64,000 bases of DNA, from positions 868,001-932,000 of the forward strand of contig JASBNA010000009.1 in the NCBI GenBank assembly GCA_038087015.1, in the 5' to 3' direction. Source of the stretch: Cerrena zonata (lineage: Eukaryota > Basidiomycota > Agaricomycetes > Polyporales > Cerrenaceae). Of the stretch, positions 37,208 to 47,358 are shown piece after piece. The stretch's first letter is position 1. Every line of letters begins with the position of its first letter. The position numbers and the translations under genes were made by a program. The notes below the pieces were generated by a model. The model had not been told where the DNA came from and ran no database searches. It worked only from the letters and a program-made list of their open reading frames with translations.

Positions 37208-37832
37208 AGGTGACCATATGGATTTTCATGTGTATCATGATGTACCAGGACCACTTAAAGTCCAGCACGAGTCTACTCATGGATCTACTCAGACTTGACC
37301 TGTGGGTTTTCCCAAATTTCAAACCACTACTTGGACTCATATGAGTCGAGTCAATATTTGACCCAGACCTATGGGTCAAGTACCCACCATTCTGCAAGTA
37401 CCTGTGGGTACTTGGTCAAAAGATCCATGACTCCAAGTAGATCCATAGGTATTGCTCATATCCACTGAATTACTGTAATATAGAACCAGATGTAATAGAA
37501 ATTTCAGAAAACATTAATATTTGTGGTCCTACAAACAATCAAATCCTACTCTGAGTCAGAAACATCAGGAGTAATTAACTCTGGTAATTCAGACTCATCA
37601 ACACCACTTTCCTCAATTTCCTAACCTTGAGGAGACCCCAATATTCCACTATGAATAGCCTCTTCAGAACAAGCATGAAGATATTCTGAGTTGTGCAAGA
37701 TATCAGATAGCCAGATGGTGTCTTCATTAGAGGGCATAAGTGCTCGCTCTAATAGCTATAGTTGCCCCAGAACATGAGTTAATGAGTTAAATTTGAAGCA
37801 AGCAAGATGTAACAGTTAAGAAACTCACCAGC

Positions 37833-38538
37833 CACCTGCCCTGAGCCCAAACAAAAAGGCGTTCAAGTTATTTTATGAAAAGTCTCTTACAAAAGATGAT
37901 TTTCAGACTCAAAAAATGATCTAAAAATTCTGAATTGCAGCAGAAATTAATAATTCACAAAAACCTATGCAAATTTAGACTTTTGTATACACTTGTCAGA
38001 GTTCAAAAAAGCTCTATTTATATATATTTTTTGCTGGGGCAAAATTCAGTATGCAAAATTCAACATTTTGATACACTTTTATTTTGTCAAAAATTATAAT
38101 ATAATTATATATATTAAAATAAAATTTCATGACAAGACAGCCTAAAGAGAAGATATAGACTACTGTTCTTAGTATATCATAGTCTCTGTCAATAAGAGTA
38201 TTTGATGGAGGTATTTTGGTATACAATACTATGCATCTTGCCAATTTAGCAGTTTAAATTTTATATCAGTTTTGGAAAAATAAATGTATGTCAAAACTTT
38301 GAATTTTGTATTCCAAATTTTGCTCTAACAAAAAATGTATCAAAATTGAGCCTTTTTAAACTGTAAAAACTGGATATAAAAGTCAGAATTTGTATTGGTT
38401 TTTGTGATTTATCAAATTCTGCTACAATTCTGAATTTTTACATCATTTTTTGAGTCTAAAAAGTATGTTTTGTAAGAGACTTTTTATAAAACTTTACTTT
38501 ACTTTTATGGAGCCTGAAATTTGGGCTATGGTCCAGTG
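37833..38538. mobile_element. CACTG-type MITE, family B, copy 2 (706 bp)
   Basis: The right end GGGCTATGGTCCAGTG is intact. The left end CACCTGCCCTGAGCCC is decayed. The interior matches 7210-7917 throughout. It lies inside the hAT element, so it inserted later. No clear 3-bp duplication remains. Confidence 0.82.
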
Positions 38539-38569
38539 GAGGGGAAGTGTTCCGTCACAAAGGTATTTA

Positions 38570-39885
38570 CATCGCTAAAAATTGTGGATTAGATCTAGCT
38601 AATCTCTATGCTAGCTTGTACAGGTGGCGAAGTGTGTCGTACACTCTCCTACACTGAGAGAAGACCTCCACACTGCTTGTGAGATGGCAAAGATCAAGCC
38701 AAAGCAAATGAAGCGGTCCGTGGAGACACATTGGAATACCCTAGCCAAAGTGATCCAACGGGCTCTCTATCTATGTGCTGCCATTGACAAGGTAGTCTCA
38801 CTCTCAAAGTATGACAAGAATGGGAAGAAAGGCCTCCGTCAATACAGGCTTCTATCAATGGAGTGGAATATACTTCGGCAGTTGGGCCATGTCCTGGGGG
38901 TATGTTGTATCCCATTTTCGGTGTGATCACTTGCTAACCGTCTAATTGCGACTCCGTTCTCAGGCATTTCTCGAGGCCACCTTGCATATCTCAAAATCGA
39001 AAATGCCATTGCTTCATGAGGTTATCCCCCTCATTGACTCTTGCACTGCTATACTTGAGTCCGCCGTTACTGATGTCTCGAACCACCAGTCAATTCGAGT
39101 GGGTGTGGCACATGGAATTTTAATTCTCAATAAGTATTATTCTAAGACAGACAAGTCTGTAATGTACTGAATGGCTATGAGTAAGTCTTTCTTACTTCGC
39201 CATCTATCACTCCATGGTTACTGTTGACTTGATATTAGTAATGCACCCACGTTACAAGCTTGAATACTTCCGCCGTCACAAGTGGGAGCCAGAGTGGATC
39301 CGTACTACTGAGGATATTCTTCGGGACCAGTGGACTTGGTATTATCAAGACTCAAATGCAACACCATCAACCTCTCAATGTGATAGGTCTCAAATGCAAG
39401 ATAGCGTGGTGTCCTACTTTGATATCGATGACTTTGGTACCACTCCAGACGGTGATTTGCTAGCTGAGTATCTTGAGTCTCTAACAATCAGAGGCTGTGC
39501 TGATCTCATCCAGTACTGGTCATCTCTCCTTGCTGGGGGGGATCCTCGGGCCCAAATGGCACTGGACTTCTTGTCCGCTCCGGGTATGTTATTTTTATAT
39601 TAATATTACAATGTTTATCATTAATTTCATCTGACTACAGCCACATCAACAGATATTGAACGTGCTTTCTCCTGTGGCGGACTCACCGTTTTGAAGTGCC
39701 GTCATGCCTTAAGTGACAAGTCTACCCGTGCTGCCACTGTCTTAAGTTCTTGGGCTCATGTTAAGGGTCTCATTCCCGAGGAGGATATGGTTAGAGCAAT
39801 GAAAGAGAGAAATAAGCGAACAAAGAAAACAAAAACTCCCAATGTATATGTAGATGAGAAATCGGATGGATTAGAGGCTGTATAA
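38570..39885 (+). pseudogene. hAT transposase, C-terminal part
   Basis: Exon-like blocks are 38624-38899 (SVETHWNTLAKVIQRAL), 38965-39168 (MPLLHEVIPLIDSCTAI), 39235-39583 (MHPRYKLEYFRRHKWEPEWI) and 39642-39885. The last blocks contain the hAT dimerisation region: MALDFLSAP, then TDIERAFSCGGLTVLKCRHA and SDKSTRAATVLSSW. An intron separates them at 39584-39641. A stop (TGA) follows SVMY at about 39168. The N-terminal BED zinc finger and first catalytic block are missing. The 5' side is occupied by the family B MITE. Not functional alone. Confidence 0.85.
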
Positions 39886-40079
39886 ATGTTTTTATTTTTA
39901 TATTTTTATATAAGTACCCATAAGTTTACTCATCATTTCGGCAAACAATACTTGGATCCATATGGGTCAAGTCTTGGTTGAGACTCAGACCCATGAGTCA
40001 TATACTCATGGGTATTTTCATGAGTCTCTCTATGAGTACTTGTGGGTATCTGCTACTCGTGCTGGGCTTTAGGACCACT

Positions 40080-41540
40080 CATGCATTTGGAATGCACTTT
40101 GCAATTATGAGATTGTAGATTTGCATCTCAACATACAAAATTCGGTAGCGGGTTTGGACCAGGATAGCCTCATGGATCTCTTTCTTTTTGTGTAGAAATG
40201 CAAGTGCTAACACATATTCAGGGACCCTATAGTACTCTTGTTTTAGCAGCTGTTTAGCAAGCATATAGCAAAAGTCCTACCTTGCCATAATAGACTGAGT
40301 AGCAACATCTCGGCCAGAGTCCTCATCTAATGTGTCCAGGGTCTTTAAGAATGTTGTTGAAGACCTCTGCACCTCTGGCATATTGCTGAGAGCATTGATG
40401 ACAGAGGACTCTGCATCACCGATAGTCTCATTATTGATAATAGATTCCAGATGGCAATCTGAAGTCTACATGTCAGAATATATAGAAAAATATATGTCTA
40501 AAATATACACACATTGAATAGACCTTTTAAGTTCATCCAGTAGACTTACTTCAACACTTGTGATAGATCTGACAGTTGATAGTCCTACTCTGGTTTGTTG
40601 TCCCTCTGAATACTGATGGTTAGAGCTCAGAGTGACCTGGTTTAGTATTTGTGAATCTGGGCATTGGCTGTCAGCTTATTAAATCAGACAGCAATCTATA
40701 ATGGTAGCTACCTAAGTCTAAGTTGTCTTCATCATCTTCATCTTGCTTCATTCTGCTTCTCTTATCTGGAATGCTGTCAGACATGATTTGAAAAAATCAA
40801 CAGCTATCAATACTAACCTGAATTGGTATGTTCAATTGCATCAGAGCTTGATCACAATCTCTTCTTTGATACTGATGGAGAAACTGCTTCATTGTCTGAA
40901 AGACTACTTAGCTATCAGAAAGTTATATTTTACATGTTTCATACCTTGATTATCCTGTGTCTCTGGTTCCTCCATTTCTTCTAGTTCCTCTGGTTCTTCT
41001 GAGTTGTCTTCATCTTGAGCAGAACCTTCATCTTGAGTCTTGTTCTGAATATCTTCTTCATCATCACTTGGTTCTGGTGTATTGTGTTCTGTAGCATATT
41101 AAGATCAGAATTGAAATGATGTTAGCAAGAAATACAATTACCAGATCTTGGTGCTGGGTCAATCTGTTGCTCTTCTTCTTCTTCTTCATCTGCTTCTGCA
41201 TCTTCGTCCTCTTCCTCTATCCTTGCTAATGCTAGAGATGGTTGTCAATTGTATATCTCATAATGCATGTGTTCAAGCACTGACCATGCTGTGAAGCAAG
41301 CAGCTCATTCATAGCTGTTCTACCTTTGTAGACATATTGGACAATCCTAAGCCCTGCATCCTTGAAATGCTTTGCACTACTTGCAATCATTATATCATCT
41401 CAGTTAACAATTCCTGCTTCTATAATCTTATAGTTAGACATTGATTTTAAATAACAACTGAGAGTAACATACTCTTCTTCTGAGCTGTTACATTCACAGA
41501 GGTTACTTGTGTGGTTGCTGCTATAAAAGAGGTCAGAGCA
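40080..41540 (-). pseudogene. Unrecognised gene, 5' part, upstream of the hAT insertion
   Basis: Minus-strand blocks are ATTQVTSVNVTAQKK (about 41515-41470), DDIMIASSAKHFKDAGLRIV with YKGRTAMNELLASQHG (about 41405-41290), and acidic exons EEEDEDAEADEEEEEE (41215-41165) and PEPSDDEEDIQNK (41080-41040) with EELEEMEEPETQDN. Then comes QEYYRVPEYVLALAFLHKKK (40240-40180), with a long block down to 40079 where the hAT target duplication begins. A TGA sits before DDIMIA. Introns of about 50 nt are apparent. It may be the start of the gene whose end is at 35705-37207, or the end of the dioxygenase-like gene. I cannot decide from the sequence. Confidence 0.5.
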
Positions 41541-44089
41541 TATCAAAGGAAATAATAATTACAAGACTTGCCTGTTTTGAAAGGTCGCAAGATATTGATA
41601 TCCACTGTGGAGTTGGTAGGTCGCAGATTGACAGGCATGCGGTTGATGATACCATCCATCGCCGTGTGGGGAAGAACTCGGGTGCTTGGAAAATAAAGCT
41701 CATTGACAAACCTATCCAAAATCAGCTGACGGGATGGATACTGGATAGATGGTGGATAATGGATCCTATTTTCATTCGGTAATAATGTGGATGGCTCAAG
41801 TATGTGGTCCTTGTTTATAACTGATGCAGGTGCATGTTTCCAAGGTGCAGAGGTGTACTTGAAATTATCGATGATGGCAGAAATACATTCTGCAAACATG
41901 GTGGTATCAAAATGGACCTCATAGGGGAGTTGTCTGAGAAGGTGGTGGATATAAAGAGTGAGCATATGCATGGAGGTGATAAAGTGGTCTTTCTCTTCAG
42001 TAAACTGAGCACCATTGGTAAAGAAATTAGCGTGGTTGGTAAAAGGTCGGGGTGGACTGAAAGCATATTAGAAGTAGGAAGCAGACAGAAGATGTGATAG
42101 CTCACTCTTAAGAAAAAACTTTACGTGGAAGGGTCACTGGCTCCCCATGTATCCCAGACCCTGCCATAAACACCTGAGAACTCCCACTGATGATCTTTGA
42201 GGCAGGATAGAAAATGACGACACAGCGGTAAGCCCAATCTTCAATATTTTCTTCACCCTCGGGTGCTAGGGGGGGAGTGCCGCCATGCAAGTGATGGCCG
42301 GAAAAGTAGAATACATCTATCTCATCTAGGACAACATAGACACCCAAGGAGATTAGATGAAAGCGACCGCCTTCGTAGTTCTTTGGATTATCAGAAAGTG
42401 AAACCAGCGCTGATATGCTGCAGATGATATCACCAAGGTCTCTGTGAAGTCCACCAAAGAACTCTTGCTCATCCAATCCCTGGTCTTTGAATAATGAGTA
42501 CAAGGCCTTAGTCTAAAACATGACAACCTACTAGAGTTGTACCGTCTGGGTTGTGCAATGTTAAGTTGAACAGAGGGACACCATTTGTTCTTTGGAGAGC
42601 CAACATGTGGCATAGCAAGCATGTCAGTCATATCAGCAATGGTGTCCCGCATCGTGATTGGTGCTTCTTCCCATCCCTCAAGAAAGACCTGAGTTGTTGT
42701 CTAGAAGTTGGATGAGATTAGCAAAGCCATTAAAGATGGCAATGAGCAATTACCTTCAAAACATCTGTTCTGATTTCTCCTCCCTTATCTGTTCCACCAT
42801 TCTTGATCTTTGAGTTTGCATTTGAGGCAGAGAATAGAGTTTGTTTCTCAAAGGTGATCCCTAGAGAGTAGCACCGTTCACTAGAGCGTACTGACTGGAT
42901 AGATGTACTATTATGAAACTACTCAATGGGGAAACTGCCAACTTTGCAAGAGCAGGTCGCACATTCACCAAGTGCTATCAGTTTTGCCCTCTCTACTTCT
43001 GCCAGAGTTACTGGTCAGATACATCTACTAAGAGGAGTCAACAGTCTATTTTGCTACAGAAAATAAAGAGCATTTACTCTTGGGGTACATAAGCCTGAAC
43101 CAAATCATCCTTTGCATCTCCTTTTCCATTTAGATCCTGGGCCATAAGCCAGTTGCCATGCTTCATCTGCTGTAAGCCTAGAATATTATATTAGAAATTA
43201 TCCTCAGTGAGCTTCAGCAACTAAATGCTTACCAATTTCTGTCATTTTCTCCAAAGGACCTTGAGGTATTCCCTTATGGACAGAGTCAAGTTTCTTTGCA
43301 AGTCTGTAGCCCTCATCAGAGGAGTCGAAAATGTAGATATATGTATCTGCGTTTTTGTTTCTATCAAATCCATGCCGGATTGGGTGGACGTCAAATGCAG
43401 ATAGTCCTTTCCATCGGTATAGGGAGGGAAGAGCGGGGGGGCAGTTCACAATATCCACTTTTTCAAGATCTTGGAAAATATGTTCATAGTCGACCTCCTT
43501 GTCCCACTCGGGATATCCTTTGAGAACCTCTGGGTCATCAGCCTCTGCATGCACTTCTTCCTCAGGATTTGGGGTATATTGGTGGATGCCAGGTGCTTTC
43601 TGTCTCTTCTTAGCCTTTTGATCCTTCCCCCGTGCTCGCTTGCCTGATTGGCGGTCTAAGCAGATATAAATATAAGAATATAGCAATTGCACAGCAAGTG
43701 ATAACATACGTTTAGTATGCCGATGTGTGTTCTTTTCATGATCAGATGCATCTTCACTGGAAGGAGGTTCCTCATCTACACAAATTTATTTATTAAAAAC
43801 AACAGGACGAAATATATATAACTTACATTGCTGATCCTCACTACTCTGGTGGTATTTGTCATCTTGAACATCCTCGACAATAGACTTTCGGAAAGAGCAT
43901 TTAGGATCTTGGGAAATACTCAATACATTATTTTGGCATTGCAAAAGGTCTGATCCTTACATATATCCAGCTTCTTCTGTTCATTGTCTGATGATGTCAC
44001 TATTTCATATTTAAGATTATTAGATAGCTGAATTTGAAATGATGTAAGTACTTACGGTCTGGCAAGGGAGATTCCTCACAAAGATCCAT
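41541..44089 (-). CDS. 2-oxoglutarate/Fe(II) dioxygenase-like protein, possibly TET/JBP-type
   Basis: Starts at ATG 44089 (MDLCEESPLPD). It continues through small exons to about 43700, then a long exon 43707-43204 (basic GKRARGKDQKAKKRQK, then GYPEWDKEVDYEHIFQDLEK). A cysteine pair CATCSC follows near 42960, then ITMRDTIADMTDMLAMPHVG with WCPSVQLNIAQP (42650-42545). The catalytic block is at 42503-42108. It has GLHRDLGD with the HxD iron ligands (about 42446-42439), YEGGRFHLISLGVYV, the distal His in FSGHHLHGGTPP, and the 2OG-binding Arg in WAYRCVVIFYP. A C-terminal exon (about 42040-41560) follows. This HxD...H...R layout is that of double-stranded beta-helix dioxygenases. TET/JBP members oxidise methylated bases. 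A TAG at 42919-42921 may be a real stop or lie in an unrecognised intron. Confidence 0.55.
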
Positions 44090-44265
44090 GGCTAATTATA
44101 ACCGGTCAATTAGAACCGAGTGGGAACACATCCTTGTTAGGTAGACATGAATGTGCAAAAAATAGAAGATGCCATACAGTTGTTGAATGGATGAGATACG
44201 GTAGCCAACGTCGATCGGAAGGGCAAGATACCTGAGGGAAATGAAAAGAAGTGGTCAGGAGGAAC

Positions 44266-44292
44266 CAAATTGCTAGTAATACCGGCAATTGT
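44266..44292. repeat. Isolated loop-family hairpin in the dioxygenase gene's 5' flank
   Basis: AATTGC-TAGTAATACCG-GCAATT: the same loop as the palindrome hairpins, with a different stem. Confidence 0.8.
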
Positions 44293-44616
44293 GTGAGGGA
44301 TGAGGGTAAGTGAAGGGAAGTGGGAGCATCATCATTGTCGTCGTCGTCGATCGTTTGCTTTGACATGTTTGGTATGGCACTTGGGTTAGGGTTATTCAGG
44401 CTAGTCCAGTATGTAGAAAGAGTCATTCGCAATGCTTTGTTCAGACGAGATTTCAGGTAAAGAGATATATTTGCTTGTATGTATGCTACTACAGGGTACT
44501 ACTACATAGGTAGGAATAGGGACTGGAAAAAAGAAACCGCTGGCAACAGCCAAGGGTCAGATAATAAGACTAATATCTGGATACTGGGGCTGTTTCCAGT
44601 CAAGGCCCTGTGAACG

Positions 44617-45125
44617 AAGTGCTAGTCGATACCGGCACTTCGACATTATGGTCGAAACATAAGTTGTGACCTCGAGATGGGGGCTTATTCCACCCGAGGC
44701 TCTGTGGTCGATGTCAAAGTGCTAGTCGATACTGGCACTTCGACGTTGTGGTCAAAACATAAGTTGTGACCTCGAGATGGGGGTTTATTCCACTCGAGAT
44801 CTACTGGTCGATGTTGAAGTGCTAGTCGATACCGGCACTTCGACATTATGGTCGAAACAGAAGTCGTAACTTCGAGATGGGGGCTTATTCCACCCGAGGC
44901 TCTGTGGTCGATGTCGAAGTGCTAGTCAATACCGGCACTTCGACGTTGTGGTCAAAACAGAAGTCGTAACTTCGAGATGGGGGCTGATTCATCCGCTGGT
45001 CGATGTCGAAGTGCTAGTCGATACCGGCACTTCGACGTTATGGTCGAAACAGAAGTCGTAATGTGGAGATGGGGGCTGATTCATCCGCTGGTCGATGTCG
45101 AAGTGCTAGTCGATACCGGCACTTC
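44617..45125. repeat. Hairpin array, left arm (six units)
   Basis: Hairpins start at about 44617, 44718, 44813, 44914, 45004 and 45095. The stem is GTCGAAGTGC/GCACTTCGAC and the loop TAGTCGATACCG, with variants such as TAGTCAATACCG. Confidence 0.9.
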
Positions 45126-45283
45126 GACGGAGTGAGACTCTAGATATCGAAAATGAGTCAGATATAAGAAATGGAGAGACGTACCTGGGTGATCCTTCCA
45201 ACCCATCCAAAAACCCGAAACCAGAGGACCTGACGACAAGAATCCGGACCTGCGTACGACGATCGTAGCGAGGACAAGGAGGA

Positions 45284-45439
45284 ACCAGTTGCTAGTAATA
45301 CCAGCAACTGGTGGTGGAGAAGGATCGACGACGGCGGTGTTGACGTCGTCGTTGTTGACCGCAGCGAGGACGAGGACGGCGGCGAGGACGAGGAGGACAC
45401 AGAGGAGGCACCAGTTGCTAGTAATACCGGCAACTGGTG
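45284..45439. repeat. Two CAGTTGC-stem hairpins, left arm
   Basis: ACCAGTTGC-TAGTAATACCA-GCAACTGGT at 45284-45312, and CACCAGTTGC-TAGTAATACCG-GCAACTGGTG at 45409-45439. Mirror copies lie at 45794-45824 and 45921-45949. The loop is related to that of the array hairpins but the stem differs. Confidence 0.9.
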
Positions 45440-45600
45440 GCTGGAGAGCAAGAGAGAAGGCCGAAGCAAAGCCCAAAGTCCCAGACCGGGAGATGCCGAG
45501 ATGACATAATCAGCCCCTCGGGCATCTCGGGGATGAAACGATCTCAAGTTAGTCCCCTCGGGCATCTCGGCCGCGCCACAGCCAAACAAACAACCAAACA

Positions 45601-45661
45601 ATGACGTAGTGAACTAGGCGCTTTGAGGATAATGCCCAAAGCGCCTAGTTCACTACGTCAT
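45601..45661. repeat. 61-bp apex hairpin, palindrome 2
   Basis: Stem ATGACGTAGTGAACTAGGCG continuing CTTTG, complement AAAGCGCCTAGTTCACTACG continuing TCAT, with a loop of about 11 nt (AGGATAATGCC). Homologous to 27572-27632. Confidence 0.92.
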
Positions 45662-46104
45662 ACCTCCGGCTCTCGGGCTTGCGAGTCCCGGAAGGTACTT
45701 GTCCGAGATGCCCGAGGGGTTGATTATGTCATCTCGGCATCTCCCGGTCTGGGACTTCGGGCTTTGCTTCGGCCTTCTCTCTTGCTCTCCAGCCACCAGT
45801 TGCCGGTATTACTAGCAACTGGTGCCTCCTCTGTGTCCTCCTCGTCCTCGCCGCCGTCCTCGTCCTCGCTGCGGTCAACAACGACGACGTCAACACCGCC
45901 GTCGTCGATCCTTCTCCACCACCAGTTGCTGGTATTACTAGCAACTGGTTCCTCCTTGTCCTCGCTACGATCGTCGTACGCAGGTCCGGATTCTTGTCGT
46001 CAGGTCCTCTGGTTTCGGGTTTTTGGATGGGTTGGAAGGATCACCCAGGTACGTCTCTCCATTTCTTATATCTGACTCATTTTCGATATCTAGAGTCTCA
46101 CTCC

Positions 46105-46805
46105 GTCGAAGTGCCGGTATCGACTAGCACTTCGACATCGACCAGCGGATGAATCAGCCCTCATCTCGGGGTCACGACTTCTGTTTCGACCACAATGTCG
46201 AAGTGCCGGTATTGACTAGCACTTCGACATCGACCACAGAGCCTCGGGTGGAATAAGCCCCCATCTCGAAGTTACGACTTCTGTTTCGACCATAACGTCG
46301 AAGTGCCGGTATCGACTAGCACTTCGACATCGACCAGCGGATGAATCAGCCCCCATCTCCACATTACGACTTCTGTTTTGACCACAACGTCGAAGTGCCG
46401 GTATCGACTAGCACTTCGACATCGACCAGCGGATGAATCAGCCCTCATCTCGGGGTCACGACTTCTGTTTCGACCACAATGTCGAAGTGCCGGTATTGAC
46501 TAGCACTTCGACATCGACCACAGAGCCTCGGGTGGAATAAGCCCCCATCTCGAAGTTACGACTTCTGTTTCGACCATAACGTCGAAGTGCCGGTATCGAC
46601 TAGCACTTCGACATCGACCAGCGGATGAATCAGCCCCCATCTCGAAGTTACGACTTCTGTTTTGACCACAACGTCGAAGTGCCGGTATTGACTAGCACTT
46701 CGACATCGACCACAGAGCCTCGGGTGGAATAAGCCCCCATCTTGAAGTTACCACTTATGTTTCGACCATAACGTCGAAGTGCCGGTATTGACTAGCACTT
46801 CGACA
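46105..46805. repeat. Hairpin array, right arm (eight units)
   Basis: The same hairpin in inverse orientation (loop CGGTATCGACTA) starts at about 46105, 46197, 46297, 46389, 46481, 46580, 46671 and 46771. Confidence 0.9.
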
Positions 46806-46860
46806 TCGACCAGTGGATCTCGAGTGGAATAAACCCCCATCTCGAGGTTACTAGTTGCTT

Positions 46861-47358
46861 TAATTCTAATTCTAGTATATACTTCTCAATCGTTCATTCA
46901 ATCAAAGTATTTACTGGACAAGTCTCGCCTGTCAACGTCGACAGATACGATTTATCCAGTAGATATTTTGATCTTCTCATCCTACCAGGGACTACCGGCA
47001 TTGTGCCTGTACCTTGTTACTGTGCCTGCCCTGTTTTGTATCCGACCGATACAACTCCGACTAGGCCCTTCGCTCAACAAAGAACAGGAGACGATAGGAT
47101 CCGACATATAACCTAATCCCTGTCAACATCCTATTCTATACGATTTACACAGTGAGTTCTTCCTTATTTTCTCATCTCTGTGTTTTCCATCACAATCATG
47201 ATATTGATGGCACAGCCGCTAGATATCTTATAGCGACCATCCCCTGTCCTACCTCTCCCATATACCACCACCATCCCCAAGACTTGCCGGTATTTACTAG
47301 CACTAGTCTTGCCCCTTCCCAAACTCTCTGAACCACCCAAGTCAGCTCGGTCCTTGTC
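46861..47358. other. 5' flank of the plus-strand gene, with one loop-family hairpin
   Basis: No ORF is supported. At 47279-47310 AAGACTTGC, loop CGGTATTTACTA, GCACTAGTCTT form an imperfect hairpin (2-nt insertion) with the shared loop. No clear TATA box was identified. Confidence 0.55.

Larger units (their letters stand above)
37256..40071 (+). mobile_element. hAT transposon with perfect 8-bp target duplication
   Basis: Ends TAAAGTCCAGCACGAGT (37256) and ACTCGTGCTGGGCTTTA (40071), inverted with one mismatch. The target duplication GGACCACT is at 37248-37255 and 40072-40079. Subterminal repeats of the ACTTGTGGGTA and GACCCATGAGTCATA type occur at both ends (37280-37440 and 39910-40055). A 706-bp family B MITE sits inside it. 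The element carries only the C-terminal part of a transposase. Confidence 0.93.
44590..46860. repeat. Large palindrome 2, GC-rich, with hairpin arrays
   Basis: The left arm (44590-45500) and right arm (45705-46860) are inverted copies. About 45081-45500 against 45705-46120 shows only a few differences. The arms are separated by about 200 bp that holds the 61-bp hairpin and unequal spacers. The outer parts are tandem units of 89-102 bp. Each unit has a hairpin GTCGAAGTGC-loop-GCACTTCGAC followed by GTCGAAACAGAAGTCGTAAC and GAGATGGGGGCTTATTC. I count six such hairpins on the left and eight on the right. Reading frames across it (Ser-rich) are identical in both arms and look non-coding. It lies between the minus-strand dioxygenase-like gene and the plus-strand gene at 47359. 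Confidence 0.92.

Noticed and set aside
7406..38244. A 74-76 aa frame conserved between 7406-7630 and 38014-38244 (minus strand)
   Set aside because: Both lie inside copies of the family B MITE. Most differences between them change the amino acid, so there is no sign of selection on a protein.
44106..44432. Minus-strand frame with MSKQTIDDDDNDD as the start of the dioxygenase-like gene
   Set aside because: Its frame continues without linking to the exons that begin MDLCEESPLPD at 44089. I prefer 44089, but a 5' exon here cannot be excluded.
45158..46075. Ser-rich open frames of about 147-150 aa in both arms of palindrome 2 that are nearly identical
   Set aside because: They mirror each other only because the DNA is an inverted repeat. 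They span the hairpins and have no domain, so I treat them as chance frames.
44617..46805. Tandem palindromic units as a CRISPR array
   Set aside because: The units are eukaryotic tandem repeats. Sequence between the hairpins is itself repeated, with no unique spacers and no cas genes.
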